The translations under genes were made by a program, and so were the position numbers. The notes under the pieces were generated by a model. It had not been told where the DNA came from and made no database searches. It worked only from the letters and a program-made list of their open reading frames with translations. A stretch of 30,856 bases of DNA from a virus. This document shows positions 20,774-29,217 of the stretch, piece by piece. Positions within the stretch are counted from its first letter, which is position 1. Each line of letters begins with the position of its first letter. The stretch spans positions 1 to 30,856 of the IMG/VR virus record IMGVR_UViG_3300020479_000002; one strand, given 5' to 3'.

Positions 20774-21451
20774 ATGCCAGCCAAGTCCGCCGCCCAGGAA
20801 CGCCTCATGGAGTGCGCTGCACACACAAAAGGCGGCTGCGGAGGAGTCCCGCAGGCGGTGGGCAAGGAGTTCGTGCGCGGGGATGCCATGGACGGCAACA
20901 CCGAGATGGACATCGCCAAGGCCATCCGCGACGGGAAGATGGAAAGCCCTCAGCGTCTGGATCACGTCTGGCTGTTTGACTTGCGCGTGACCGGAACCGG
21001 CGTGGCTTACCGCGCAAGCCTCGACGAATGGGTCTATCGCCCCCCCGAGTTCTACTTGACCGATGAGTTCCTGGAGCGATGCCAAGGGCTGCCGGTCCTG
21101 TTCGACCATCCAGCCAAGGGCATGACCGACACCGAAGAATGGCGGCAGCGGGCCATAGGCGCCCTGATCCTGCCCTACATCCCGACGACGGACGACGAGC
21201 ACCACGCCACTAACGAGGTGTGGGCCATCGCGCGGATCTACGACGACGACGCGGCAGAGCTGATGCTGCAGACCCACATCAGCACATCGCCAGCCGTCGA
21301 GTTTGGGAAAGATCAGCCGCTCAACTACGTCCGCACCGAAGACGGCGCCCGGATGCTCATCGAGGGCAAACCGGAGTACCTGGACCACTTGGCGATCTGC
21401 GAAGAGGGCGTATGGGACAAGCTGCAGAATCCGAGGGGCGTTGCGCAATAA
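20774..21451 (+). CDS. prohead maturation protease (DUF2213)
   Basis: 225 aa. The N-terminal 35 residues (AQERLMECAAHTKGGCGGVP) resemble a small segment often fused to this family. The DUF2213 body shows YRASLDEWVYRPPEFYLTDE, GLPVLFDHPAKG and THISTSPAVEF, the last two probably supplying the His and Ser of the active site. It would cleave the scaffold and head proteins during maturation. It precedes the scaffold and capsid genes as usual, but is separated from them by a terminator. The frame covers nothing on the other strand that looks coding. Confidence 0.85.
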   Translation: MPAKSAAQERLMECAAHTKGGCGGVPQAVGKEFVRGDAMDGNTEMDIAKAIRDGKMESPQRLDHVWLFDLRVTGTGVAYRASLDEWVYRPPEFYLTDEFLERCQGLPVLFDHPAKGMTDTEEWRQRAIGALILPYIPTTDDEHHATNEVWAIARIYDDDAAELMLQTHISTSPAVEFGKDQPLNYVRTEDGARMLIEGKPEYLDHLAICEEGVWDKLQNPRGVAQ

Positions 21452-21541
21452 CCGAGCAATTCCCAGATGATTGACCTCAAGTTGAACCGAGAACATCGCG
21501 TAAAACAAAAGTAATTCAGACATTTACCGTTGTACCCACAA

Positions 21542-21565
21542 GGCTGCCGATTGGCGGCCTTTTTT
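21542..21565 (+). terminator. intrinsic terminator between protease and scaffold genes
   Basis: GGCTGCC and GGCGGCC form a seven-pair stem (one G-T pair) with loop GATT, followed by six T residues. It lies within a 139-base gap inside the late operon, 26 bases before the scaffold ATG. Transcripts must pass it for capsid genes to be made, unless an unseen promoter lies after it. Confidence 0.75.
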
Positions 21566-21590
21566 GTTCCGCCAATCTGGAGAAATACCC

Positions 21591-22574
21591 ATGACTGAAG
21601 CTGAAGAGAAGAAGCTGGAGGCCTCCGACCGGAAAGACCGGAAGGATGCCGAGCGCGATATGGGTGAAGACCCAATCGAGACCACTGAGGGCAAGCCGCG
21701 CAAGGATGCCAAGCGGCGCGACGGGCAGGACGAAGAAATACCTGCCTGGGCGGACGCCATCATGAAGCGCCTGGACGCCATCGAGCGCCGCGACCGCAAA
21801 GATGAGGACGAGAAACGCCCCATCGAAGCCGCCGACCGGAAGGACCGCAAGGATGGCGATGAGAAGGAGCACGACGCCGGCGAGCGTGCGGCTGGAGCCG
21901 AGGAAGAGAAGCGCAAGCTGGAGGACCGCAAGGATCGCCGCGATGAATCCGAAGCCAAGCGCGAGCGCGACTGGAAGGAAGGTGGCCACAAGGCCAACGA
22001 GGATCGCTGGGCCAAGGAGCGCAAAGATGAAGGCGACCACGACGAAGACACCGACCGCGAGGATCGTGCCCGTCGGGATGCGCAGGTCATGGCCGAGAAC
22101 CGGCGCCTGGCCGCGAAGATCGCCGAAATGGAATCGCGCCTCAAGGCCGTCTACCGCGAGCCCTCCATTGAGGACCGCGAGGCTCTAGCCGAAGCCCGCA
22201 GCCGGGCCGATGTGCTGTACCAAGCCCTGGAAAACCGCCCGGCAAGCTCTCCGATCCCCGGCGAGTCGCCCATTGCCTACCGAAAGCGGCTCGTTGACGG
22301 GTTGCGCAAATACAGCGACCGCATGAAGGACGTGCGCGTCGACGCGCTGGCCGGTGAGGCATTCGCGGTCATCGAGGACCGCATCTACACGGATGCCGAA
22401 AAGGCCATCCGCTCCGACGCCATCATCCCGGCCAACACTCTCCGCCCCATCACCGTCAACGACCGCGGTCATTTCCGCACCGATTACGTCGGCGACTCCA
22501 GCGTGTGGACCGAGCCGTTCTCGGCGGGCGCCGTCCGCCGACTGAAGTTCATCAACCCCAAAGCCGCGCACTGA
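21591..22574 (+). CDS. capsid scaffold-like protein, highly charged
   Basis: 327 aa from ATG 21591 (GGAGAA upstream). Residues 1-165 are extraordinarily charged, with four degenerate repeats of the type DRKDRKD-x-D-E-K at about residues 12, 67, 81 and 111. A coiled coil follows (MAENRRLAAKIAEMESRLKA), then a conserved-looking C-terminal domain (SPIAYRKRLVDGLRKYSDRM, FAVIEDRIYTDAEKAI). Position between protease and capsid genes, high helical charge and coiled coil all point to an internal scaffold removed by the protease. The C-terminal domain would contact the capsid protein. Confidence 0.7.
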   Translation: MTEAEEKKLEASDRKDRKDAERDMGEDPIETTEGKPRKDAKRRDGQDEEIPAWADAIMKRLDAIERRDRKDEDEKRPIEAADRKDRKDGDEKEHDAGERAAGAEEEKRKLEDRKDRRDESEAKRERDWKEGGHKANEDRWAKERKDEGDHDEDTDREDRARRDAQVMAENRRLAAKIAEMESRLKAVYREPSIEDREALAEARSRADVLYQALENRPASSPIPGESPIAYRKRLVDGLRKYSDRMKDVRVDALAGEAFAVIEDRIYTDAEKAIRSDAIIPANTLRPITVNDRGHFRTDYVGDSSVWTEPFSAGAVRRLKFINPKAAH

Positions 22575-22585
22575 GGAGATAACCC

Positions 22586-23188
22586 ATGAGCACCGTATCT
22601 TTCAACCCGGCTTTGATGACGCAGCCGCAGAATAGCTTCATCCTTCAAACCAACAACCGCTGGTTTCAGGGGCTCACCAAAGACGACTGGGCAAGCCGTG
22701 CATGGCTGCGCTCGGGCATCATCGGGGGCACCGTTTCCCTCTGGGGCGGCATTGCCGTTGCCGTCAATACACCATCGTCTCCCAGCAACAATCGGCAGGG
22801 CGACGAAATCGTCCCGGCCACGACCAGCCAGATCAACGGCTTCACGGTCTACGACCAGGGCATCAACGCCATCCAGACCCCGGGCAGCCAGGTGCCGACT
22901 TTCCCCACGGGCTTTAACGTCCCCTACTACCTGTTCGGTAGCAACGCCCGTGTCCCGGTGCCGTTGGCGTCTGGCGTGCTGGCGTCCCTCGAGAGCGCAG
23001 ACATCTCCGGTACGTTCTACTGGGATACAGCCAACTACAACCTCACGCTGACCAGCTCTACGACCACCGTTCAGCTGCCGTCCAGCGTCCGTGTCCTGCA
23101 GGTCTCCGATAACTGCCGGATGATTCTCAACAACTCCGGCACGTTGTCGTGGAGCGATCCGAGCGACGCGGCCCTGATCGTCATTTAA
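22586..23188 (+). CDS. probable head decoration/structural protein
   Basis: 200 aa with AGGAG before the ATG. After an N-terminal segment with aromatic residues (QTNNRWFQGLTKDDWASRAW) comes a Gly-rich strand region (GIIGGTVSLWGGIAVAVNTP) and a beta-rich, Ser/Thr-rich C-terminal half (YNLTLTSSTTTVQLPSSVRV). The composition is that of a virion surface protein. It sits between scaffold and major capsid genes, where decoration or cement proteins are found. No family recognised with certainty. Confidence 0.6.
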   Translation: MSTVSFNPALMTQPQNSFILQTNNRWFQGLTKDDWASRAWLRSGIIGGTVSLWGGIAVAVNTPSSPSNNRQGDEIVPATTSQINGFTVYDQGINAIQTPGSQVPTFPTGFNVPYYLFGSNARVPVPLASGVLASLESADISGTFYWDTANYNLTLTSSTTTVQLPSSVRVLQVSDNCRMILNNSGTLSWSDPSDAALIVI

Positions 23189-23203
23189 GGAGGCGAGCCT
23201 ACC

Positions 23204-24232
23204 ATGAGTTACTTATTCCCCGCGCAGGCGAAAATCACGCCTTCTTTCTCCGAGCCGCAGCTGATCGTTCAGTACGCCCAGGCTTCCGGCTTCCAATCCA
23301 CCATGGCCGACGGCAAGCTCCGGCAGCGCCTGTCCGCCGACGATCTGGCCGTGTACATAAACGCGCTGTACATCGCCACCGAGTCGCAGGCTTCTCAGTT
23401 CGGCGCCAACTGGCTGCCCAGCGTCGACCTGCAGGCCGAGTTCGAACAGGCTCTGACCTACCTGCTCCAGGTGCGCAACAACTACGACGCAGAGATGGAG
23501 CGTGCAGCGGCGCGCTACAACGTGTCCCTGCCCAATGCCATTGAGTTGGGCGGACGGCAGGCCATCTATCAGCAGCTGCGCTCCATGTACCTGTATGGCT
23601 ACAACGCGGCCAACAACGAGGGCCTGCTCAACACGCAGGGCGCCACCGCCATCACGCTGCCTGCCGACAGCCTCGGCAATACCACGTTCAGCCAGTACAA
23701 CCCCAACGATATGTACCAGCTGATTCTGAACCTAATCGTGAGCCTCAAGAGTCGGATGTATCAGTCGGGCGCGTCCATCGCCAACAAGATCCGCATCCTG
23801 AGCCCGCAGCGCGAGTTCCTGGCCTTGGAGTACGCCAGTATCGTGCAGGTGACAAGCTACCAACGGCCTGGCGGTGGCACCTCGACCGTGGGGCAAGCCA
23901 TTCAGAAGGTGGCCGAGGAAGCGGGCGACGAGATCGAGTGGGGCTTCGACGACACGCTCATCGGCAAGGGCGCTGGCGGCACGGACATGATCATCATCAC
24001 CATCCCCGAGATCGAAGTGCCGACCATGGGCGACCTGAACACCAACATCTTCGGCAAGCTCCAGCCCAGCACCGAGGCGGTCAACATGCAGTATTGCGAC
24101 GTGGCCGCGCCCTACAAGGTCATCACGCCGATCCCGGACGGCGGATTCACGCAGGTGCTCAAGATGCGCGCAACCGCCGGGTGGAACGTGCGCCCACAGG
24201 GCATCACTCTCCTGAGCGCTCCCTACAACTGA
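23204..24232 (+). CDS. major capsid protein (DUF2184-type)
   Basis: 342 aa with a strong AAGGAGG ribosome binding site, as expected for the most abundant protein. Features of the DUF2184 capsid family include FGANWLPSVDLQAEFEQALT, the SGASIANKIRILSPQREFLA segment and MIIITIPEIEVPTMGDLNTN, finishing with MRATAGWNVRPQGITLL. The fold should be HK97-like. A strong terminator follows immediately. High-level expression is supported by the ribosome binding site and the following transcript end. Confidence 0.88.
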   Translation: MSYLFPAQAKITPSFSEPQLIVQYAQASGFQSTMADGKLRQRLSADDLAVYINALYIATESQASQFGANWLPSVDLQAEFEQALTYLLQVRNNYDAEMERAAARYNVSLPNAIELGGRQAIYQQLRSMYLYGYNAANNEGLLNTQGATAITLPADSLGNTTFSQYNPNDMYQLILNLIVSLKSRMYQSGASIANKIRILSPQREFLALEYASIVQVTSYQRPGGGTSTVGQAIQKVAEEAGDEIEWGFDDTLIGKGAGGTDMIIITIPEIEVPTMGDLNTNIFGKLQPSTEAVNMQYCDVAAPYKVITPIPDGGFTQVLKMRATAGWNVRPQGITLLSAPYN

Positions 24233-24251
24233 TCGCTGATAGCCACGACTG

Positions 24252-24274
24252 AGCCGCCTTCGGGCGGCTTTTTT
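24252..24274 (+). terminator. strong intrinsic terminator after major capsid gene
   Basis: AGCCGCC and GGCGGCT form a perfect seven-pair stem with a TTCG tetraloop, running into six T residues. It starts 20 bases after the capsid stop and ends 15 bases before the next gene's ATG. The next gene's ribosome binding site lies just beyond the T tract. Confidence 0.85.
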
Positions 24275-24288
24275 CTTTGGAGGATCTC

Positions 24289-24780
24289 ATGATCGTCGCC
24301 AATACATCCCGCCGAAACTGGGAAGTGCGTCACTACATCCGGGAAACCGGAAAGAACATCCTCATGGTCATCCCCATGGGGCACCAAGAAGAAATCAAAC
24401 ACCTGACTCCCAAAGAGCAGGAAGCATTCATCGCGCACCTGCGTCGCTTTGGCGCGCTGGAGCGCACGGAGGTCCACCAGAAGCACCAAGGCTTTGAGGG
24501 CTTGGTGTACTCGATGGACCGCCCTCTCCGCGAGGAAGAGTTCCGCGCCGGCAACGAGGAAGTGTTGGACGAAGCCCAGAGCCGGGCCGTCGTCGAGGCC
24601 ACCCGCAGTGCCGTTGCTGGAGACATAGCGGTCACCAAGCAGACCCGAGGCAAGCGCCTGGTAGGCGACACCGAGGTGGCCATGGAGCAGGAAGAGCGTG
24701 GCAAGAACGGGCGTCGCGAGCAGATGCGCGTCACCGTCACCCCGACCGTCGCGCAGTCTGACCGGATTCCGCTGCAGTAA
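24289..24780 (+). CDS. virion-module protein, unknown function
   Basis: 163 aa from ATG 24289 (GGAGGATCTC upstream). The first 60 residues are strand-helix (SRRNWEVRHYIRETGKNILM, IPMGHQEEIKHLT) and the C-terminal half is charged and partly disordered (QTRGKRLVGDTEVAMEQEER). It follows the capsid gene and precedes connector genes, so it may be a head-associated protein. Its TAA overlaps the next ATG by one base. No family recognised. Confidence 0.6.
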   Translation: MIVANTSRRNWEVRHYIRETGKNILMVIPMGHQEEIKHLTPKEQEAFIAHLRRFGALERTEVHQKHQGFEGLVYSMDRPLREEEFRAGNEEVLDEAQSRAVVEATRSAVAGDIAVTKQTRGKRLVGDTEVAMEQEERGKNGRREQMRVTVTPTVAQSDRIPLQ

Positions 24781-25235
24781 TGGCCTTCACCGACCCGACG
24801 ACGCCCAATCTGGCGGACTTCACCACATACGCCACCAACCAGGGCGTCGTCGCGTCCTACACCGCTTCGGATTCGGATTATTTCCAGTGGGCGTTCAACC
24901 GCGCTGTAGCACAGGCGCTGACAGCGCCGACCATTGTCGCCATCGAGTATGTCCTGGCGGTCTACAACCTCGGCACGGATCGGTTCGTCCGGCTGGCTAT
25001 GGACGACGGCCAAGGCACGTTCTATTCCACGCAGCGGTCCAACTTCGACATCCTGGAGTTTAAGCCCGGCGTCGTCATGGCCTCGGGAGACAACTCCACG
25101 AGCCAGACGCTGGTCGTGCCGGACTACTACAAAGAGCTGCCCATGTGGGGCCAGGAGTTGCTCAAGACGCCTTGGGGTCGTGAGTACCTCGCCTACGCCC
25201 AGATGTACGGTCCCTATGTCGTTGGGGTGTCCTGA
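24780..25235 (+). CDS. head-tail connector-like protein
   Basis: 151 aa starting in TAATG with the upstream stop. The sequence SDYFQWAFNRAVAQALTAPT with helices followed by FVRLAMDDGQGTFYSTQRSN resembles the adaptor (DUF4054-like) proteins that attach below the portal; the assignment is mainly from order and size. It finishes one base inside the next gene. Confidence 0.5.
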   Translation: MAFTDPTTPNLADFTTYATNQGVVASYTASDSDYFQWAFNRAVAQALTAPTIVAIEYVLAVYNLGTDRFVRLAMDDGQGTFYSTQRSNFDILEFKPGVVMASGDNSTSQTLVVPDYYKELPMWGQELLKTPWGREYLAYAQMYGPYVVGVS

Positions 25236-25666
25236 TGCAAAAGCTCCATCTTGGCGTTGAGGATGTGGCCTACAGTGACCCAGATGCCAAGGGCGCTACA
25301 ACCACCGGCCAAGTAGCAGACATCCTTGAGGACAAGTACCACGTCATGCGCGTATTCGCCGAGCTGCACGGACAAGAGATCGCCGACGCGCTGGCCAAGG
25401 ATATGGCAAACAGCCTGGACGCCATGCTGAACAACGAGCGTATCAGCAAGATACCGCTGGCTGGGGCAATGGCCCAGATCGGTTCCGACTTCCGGGATTA
25501 CCTGAGCGCCGACGAGTGGCAGAAAACCACGGGGCAGGCGATTGCCGCGGCGCAGAATGGAGTGTCGCATCGGTTCAAGAAGGTGAAGGGGAAGGCGCGC
25601 GGTCCCCGACCAGCATTCATTGACACCGGCCTTTACGCGGCCAGCTTCAAGGCTGAAATCTCGTGA
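25235..25666 (+). CDS. HK97 gp10-like neck/tail completion protein
   Basis: 143 aa. The start forms TGATG with the previous stop. A helical body (EIADALAKDMANSLDAMLNN) is followed by the sequence GPRPAFIDTGLYAASFKAEI, which recalls the C-terminal 'D-T-G-x-L-x-x-S' segment of gp10-type head-tail or tail completion proteins. Location between connector and tail genes agrees. The last four bases overlap the following GTG. Confidence 0.6.
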   Translation: MQKLHLGVEDVAYSDPDAKGATTTGQVADILEDKYHVMRVFAELHGQEIADALAKDMANSLDAMLNNERISKIPLAGAMAQIGSDFRDYLSADEWQKTTGQAIAAAQNGVSHRFKKVKGKARGPRPAFIDTGLYAASFKAEIS

Positions 25667-26649
25667 GCATCGCCGCAGAAGCAACCGGCCAGCCAAACCA
25701 ACTGACCACGGCGCTGCGTCAAGGTCTAGGCAACCTCAGCCGCGACCAGCAGCTGGCGTTCACGCAATACACTAAGCAGACCATCTCCGAGGATGGGTTC
25801 GTCTTTTGGGTGGCGACGGCGAAGACGCTCACGGCCAAGGGCAGCCTGCACTACAGCACCGACCGGAGCCAGGAAGAAGACCAGACCATCGGCATGAACT
25901 CGGTGATCTTCACGTCCGAGTCCGAGGTGTCTGAGTTGAACGCCATCAACCCGGGGACGCTCTGGATATGCCCATGGCAGACGCCAGACGGCACAACCAT
26001 CCAGATCGCATTTAGCAGCCGTGGCGCGTACTACGAGCAGGCCGGCCTGTTCCACTATGCGGGTTTTGCGGTATTCCCGGCGCTGCAGTCGCAGCTGGTA
26101 GCCAGCGCTTCGGACCTTCCATCGGGGCCGATCGTCAGCAACAGCCTGCCGATCTTTCTGGGAGCTCCTTCCGGCTTTCAGGGAATGCCTATGTCGCAGG
26201 CTCCGACCATTACGCTGTACCCATCGTACCTGGTGAGCGAGAACATCGTGCCGCCCTACGGCGTGGTGCATATTGAGCCCGGCATGACCCAGGCCATCCA
26301 GATGATGCCGCGCTACCGCTGGAGCCAAAAAACCGGCACTGGACCCTACGATCTGCCCGACTCGCAGCTCATGCGTGACCGGGTGCGACTCACGCTGTAT
26401 GGCCTGAACAACCAAGAGGCACGGCAATGGCTGAACGCTCTGATCCTGTACTCCGAATGGTCTGGCCTGTTTGGTTTCATGAGCAGCCCGGCCATCCAAG
26501 ACGAAAAGCGCGTCCAGTCCGAAATCAAGGCCATCGCCATGAAAAAAACCATTGAGTTCACCGCCGATTACTACCAAGGCACGGCGGACGCCATTGCTCG
26601 CCAGCTCATTCTGTCGGCTTCCCTTTCCTACAACATCAGCGGGGTATAA
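25663..26649 (+). CDS. neck or tail structural protein, unknown family
   Basis: 328 aa from a GTG in GTGA overlap. The body is beta-rich (GTLWICPWQTPDGTTIQIAF, ITLYPSYLVSENIVPPYGVV), with a helical segment near the C-terminus (ARQWLNALILYSEWSGLFGF) and a final AIARQLILSASLSYNISGV. This resembles neck or tail terminator proteins of contractile-tailed phages only in position and style. The gene is complete and in the late operon; function otherwise unassigned. Confidence 0.6.
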   Translation: MSIAAEATGQPNQLTTALRQGLGNLSRDQQLAFTQYTKQTISEDGFVFWVATAKTLTAKGSLHYSTDRSQEEDQTIGMNSVIFTSESEVSELNAINPGTLWICPWQTPDGTTIQIAFSSRGAYYEQAGLFHYAGFAVFPALQSQLVASASDLPSGPIVSNSLPIFLGAPSGFQGMPMSQAPTITLYPSYLVSENIVPPYGVVHIEPGMTQAIQMMPRYRWSQKTGTGPYDLPDSQLMRDRVRLTLYGLNNQEARQWLNALILYSEWSGLFGFMSSPAIQDEKRVQSEIKAIAMKKTIEFTADYYQGTADAIARQLILSASLSYNISGV

Positions 26650-26652
26650 ACC

Positions 26653-26985
26653 ATGGCTGCAACCTACCGAATGGGGCCTGCGGGCTCTCGGTCCGCGCTC
26701 AATATCACGGCGACCACCGTGATCCAGGCATCCGGCAACGGCTGGGTCTATGGCATCGAGGTCATCACGGCGCCGTCTGCCGCTGGCGGTGTGTACGACG
26801 CGGCAACCACGGCTGACGCCACCGCAGCCAACCAGATGGCCCAGATCGCCACGACCGACGTGCATATCAACCTGGGCGGCAAGCCCTTCTTCAACGGCCT
26901 GACGGTCAACCCCGGTACGGGCGGCGTCGTTGCTGTGTACTACGACCCGGCCTACATCACACCACCCCTGAACATCAGCTACTGA
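26653..26985 (+). CDS. small beta-rich virion protein, copy 1 of a tandem pair
   Basis: 110 aa, Gly/Ala/Thr-rich without Cys. A strand pattern runs from LNITATTVIQASGNGWVYGI to NGLTVNPGTGGVVAVYYDP. The arrangement of strands, the Gly-Trp/Phe step near residue 35 and the 'G-L-x-V...G-x-x-x-V-x-Y-Y' ending recur in the next gene, suggesting an old duplication. Such small beta proteins decorate heads or tails. It lies between the neck and sheath genes. Confidence 0.55.
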   Translation: MAATYRMGPAGSRSALNITATTVIQASGNGWVYGIEVITAPSAAGGVYDAATTADATAANQMAQIATTDVHINLGGKPFFNGLTVNPGTGGVVAVYYDPAYITPPLNISY

Positions 26986-26999
26986 CGAGGTAACGCCCC

Positions 27000-27308
27000 A
27001 TGCAACAGTATCCCCTAAACCGCCCTCTCGGTGCCCAGATCAGCGCCGCCATTGACTCCAACGCCACGACCAAAATCAACAGCGGCAACAATACCGTGTT
27101 CTCCGGCATCCTCGTCGGCACGGCTGGCAGCGCGTGGAACGCCGAAATCTATAACGGCAACCCGTCCAGCGGCGGCACTCTGCTCACCACCATCAGCGCC
27201 GATGCCGTGGGCCCGGTGGCCTGTCCTCTCCTGGCGTGCCCCCAAGGGCTCTACGTCGTCACCAGCGGCACCACGGCGGGCAACCTGACCGTCTGCTACT
27301 ACGCGTAA
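27000..27308 (+). CDS. small beta-rich virion protein, copy 2 of a tandem pair
   Basis: 102 aa, Gly/Ala/Ser/Thr-rich. AAIDSNATTKINSGNNTVFS aligns in style with the first copy's ALNITATTVIQASGNGWVYG, and the ending GLYVVTSGTTAGNLTVCYYA parallels its GLTVNPGTGGVVAVYYDP. Two cysteines near residues 77 and 82 and one near the end are unique to this copy. The ATG follows GAGGTAACGCCCC. Probably a surface or tail-associated protein, function unknown. Confidence 0.55.
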   Translation: MQQYPLNRPLGAQISAAIDSNATTKINSGNNTVFSGILVGTAGSAWNAEIYNGNPSSGGTLLTTISADAVGPVACPLLACPQGLYVVTSGTTAGNLTVCYYA

Positions 27309-27318
27309 GGACAAGATC

Positions 27319-28755
27319 ATGGCTACTTCGCAGCTATTGCGGATCGTCAGTGAAAATCTGACGGTCCAGTATCCTCCCGAGCCGTCGCAACTGCAGCAGT
27401 CCGGCGCGCTCATCTCGGTTGGCGGAACGACGCTTTCGACTGGCAGCTATCAGTACCTGAGCAATTCCGACGCCCTGTCCAGCATCGTCAGCAGCGCGGG
27501 CAATTACCAAGAGCTGAAAAACATGAACGCCACGTTCTTCGATCAGGGGAACTTGCAGGGCGTCTATGTGCTGGAACTGGGCGCCCAGAGCACCCCGCAG
27601 GACGGCATATCTGCGCTGCAGACATGGATCACCGCCAATCCCAAGGTGTTCTACGCCTTCTGCGTGCCCGACGACTGGGACACGCTGCCAGCTCCTGCAG
27701 AGCCCACCGTCACGGTCACAGCGGACACGAGCAGCACGCTGCCGAGCGGGACGTATTACACCCAGATCGCCTACATCAACAGCGACGGCACCATCGGTCA
27801 GCTTTCTGCCACGGTGACCAGCGACGTGTCTAGTTCGGATTCCGACTCTCTGGTGGTGACGAGCCCGTCGACGCTCACGGGTGCTACGGCCTACCTGGTG
27901 TACATGGGCACGTCCGAAAGCGATCTGTACCTGCAGAACGGCTCCAGCGGCACGGCCATCGGCACCAATTACACGCAGGCAGCGCCTATCTCCACCACGA
28001 CGGGCACGAGCACCACGCTGGCGGACCTGGGCAACCAACTCAGCGGAAACACGGCCAAGACGTTCTTCTGCGTCAACACCAGCGTCACCAACTGCGCAGC
28101 ATACGGGACGATGAGCGCGGATAGCGTCTGGAACGGATACAAGGCCATGATCGCCGTAGCGCCATCGCCCACCGCCCAGTCCGGCGAGTTCACCGCCGCA
28201 GCGTGGCTCTACAACGTCGTCGTCAACAACCCCAGCGCGACGGACAAATTGGCGCCTTTGCAGTACCGCTTCCTTTTCGGCGTTACTCCGTGGCCTGCTA
28301 CCGGCTACCAGAACGACATCCAGACGCTCGCCAATTACGGCGCGAACTGGGTGGGCACCGGCGCGGAAGGCGGAATCGCTCAGAACTGCATCTTCAAAGG
28401 CACCACGTCCAGCCTCGTGCAGATCAGCGAGTGGTATGGCGTGGACTGGGCAGGCATCAACACCGACCAGGCGCTGGCGAACGCGGTCATCAACGGTAGC
28501 AACACGAACCCGCCTCTAGAGTACGATCAGCACGGCATCAACTATCTGGCAGAAGTAGCGCAGCAGAAGATCGACGACGCCATCACGTTTGGCTGCTTGC
28601 AGTCCGGCACCGTGAGCGCGACGCCTTTTGCCACCTACTACCAGCAAAACCCCGGCGACTATTCGGATGGAATCTACAACGGCATAAGCTGTTCCGCCGT
28701 GGGGCAAGCCGGATTCCTGAACCTCGTGTTCAATCTCAACGTCAGCGGCCTATAA
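27319..28755 (+). CDS. tail sheath protein (DUF3383-type) with extra beta domain
   Basis: 478 aa. N-terminal residues 1-128 and C-terminal residues from about 245 match the sheath family: STGSYQYLSNSDALSSIVSS, FFDQGNLQGVYVLELGAQST, and a C-terminal NPGDYSDGIYNGISCSAVGQ running into LNLVFNLNVSGL. Between them, residues about 132-235 are a Ser/Thr-rich, all-beta stretch (PSGTYYTQIAYINSDGTIGQ, TGATAYLVYMGTSESDLYLQ) that reads like an Ig/FN3-type domain inserted in a loop. The sheath contracts to drive the tube through the envelope, so this phage is a myovirus. Confidence 0.85.
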   Translation: MATSQLLRIVSENLTVQYPPEPSQLQQSGALISVGGTTLSTGSYQYLSNSDALSSIVSSAGNYQELKNMNATFFDQGNLQGVYVLELGAQSTPQDGISALQTWITANPKVFYAFCVPDDWDTLPAPAEPTVTVTADTSSTLPSGTYYTQIAYINSDGTIGQLSATVTSDVSSSDSDSLVVTSPSTLTGATAYLVYMGTSESDLYLQNGSSGTAIGTNYTQAAPISTTTGTSTTLADLGNQLSGNTAKTFFCVNTSVTNCAAYGTMSADSVWNGYKAMIAVAPSPTAQSGEFTAAAWLYNVVVNNPSATDKLAPLQYRFLFGVTPWPATGYQNDIQTLANYGANWVGTGAEGGIAQNCIFKGTTSSLVQISEWYGVDWAGINTDQALANAVINGSNTNPPLEYDQHGINYLAEVAQQKIDDAITFGCLQSGTVSATPFATYYQQNPGDYSDGIYNGISCSAVGQAGFLNLVFNLNVSGL

Positions 28756-28768
28756 GGGGGAATGAATC

Positions 28769-29215
28769 ATGGCAACTGGTAATCCTCTCGTCCCGCAAGG
28801 CTTGCTGAACCGGGTCCGGGGCAGCGTCGTCATCCCGGCGTTTCCGAATCTCAACATCACTGCCGCCTATGTCGCCGAGGAAGGCATATCGCTCGACATC
28901 GACGACGACGGCACGGATCAGATCAAGACGATGACGGGCGTAGTGAACAGCCCGGCCCCTTACGTCTTGGCAACGGCCACGATTCACGTACTCAAGACGC
29001 AAGCCTTGGGCGAATCCTGGGCGCAGCAGTTTCAGAGCAACGGCCAGATCGGGCGCGTGGTCATTCACACCGACGCCAGCACCCTGAGCCAGTATCGCTT
29101 GCATAACTGCTCGCTCCTGAAGCCTCAGCCTGGCGCCCTGAACGGCAAGAACGCCTCCCTGATTCTCACCATTCGAGGCGTCTACAACACCAACGACTAC
29201 ATCTGGAGCTTGTAA
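28769..29215 (+). CDS. tail tube protein
   Basis: 148 aa, the usual size for myovirus tubes, directly after the sheath gene. The segment GLLNRVRGSVVIPAFPNLNI, the helix region around QALGESWAQQFQSNGQIGRV and the ending LILTIRGVYNTNDYIWSL fit the DUF3277-like tube family. Hexameric rings of this protein form the inner channel of the tail. It is followed within three bases by the chaperone gene. Confidence 0.8.
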   Translation: MATGNPLVPQGLLNRVRGSVVIPAFPNLNITAAYVAEEGISLDIDDDGTDQIKTMTGVVNSPAPYVLATATIHVLKTQALGESWAQQFQSNGQIGRVVIHTDASTLSQYRLHNCSLLKPQPGALNGKNASLILTIRGVYNTNDYIWSL

Positions 29216-29217
29216 TA

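Noticed and set aside
25726-26865. Long minus-strand open frame (379 codons) in the tail region
   Set aside because: It is antisense to a virion gene with proper start and overlaps, and its Arg/His/Gly-rich product fits no protein style.
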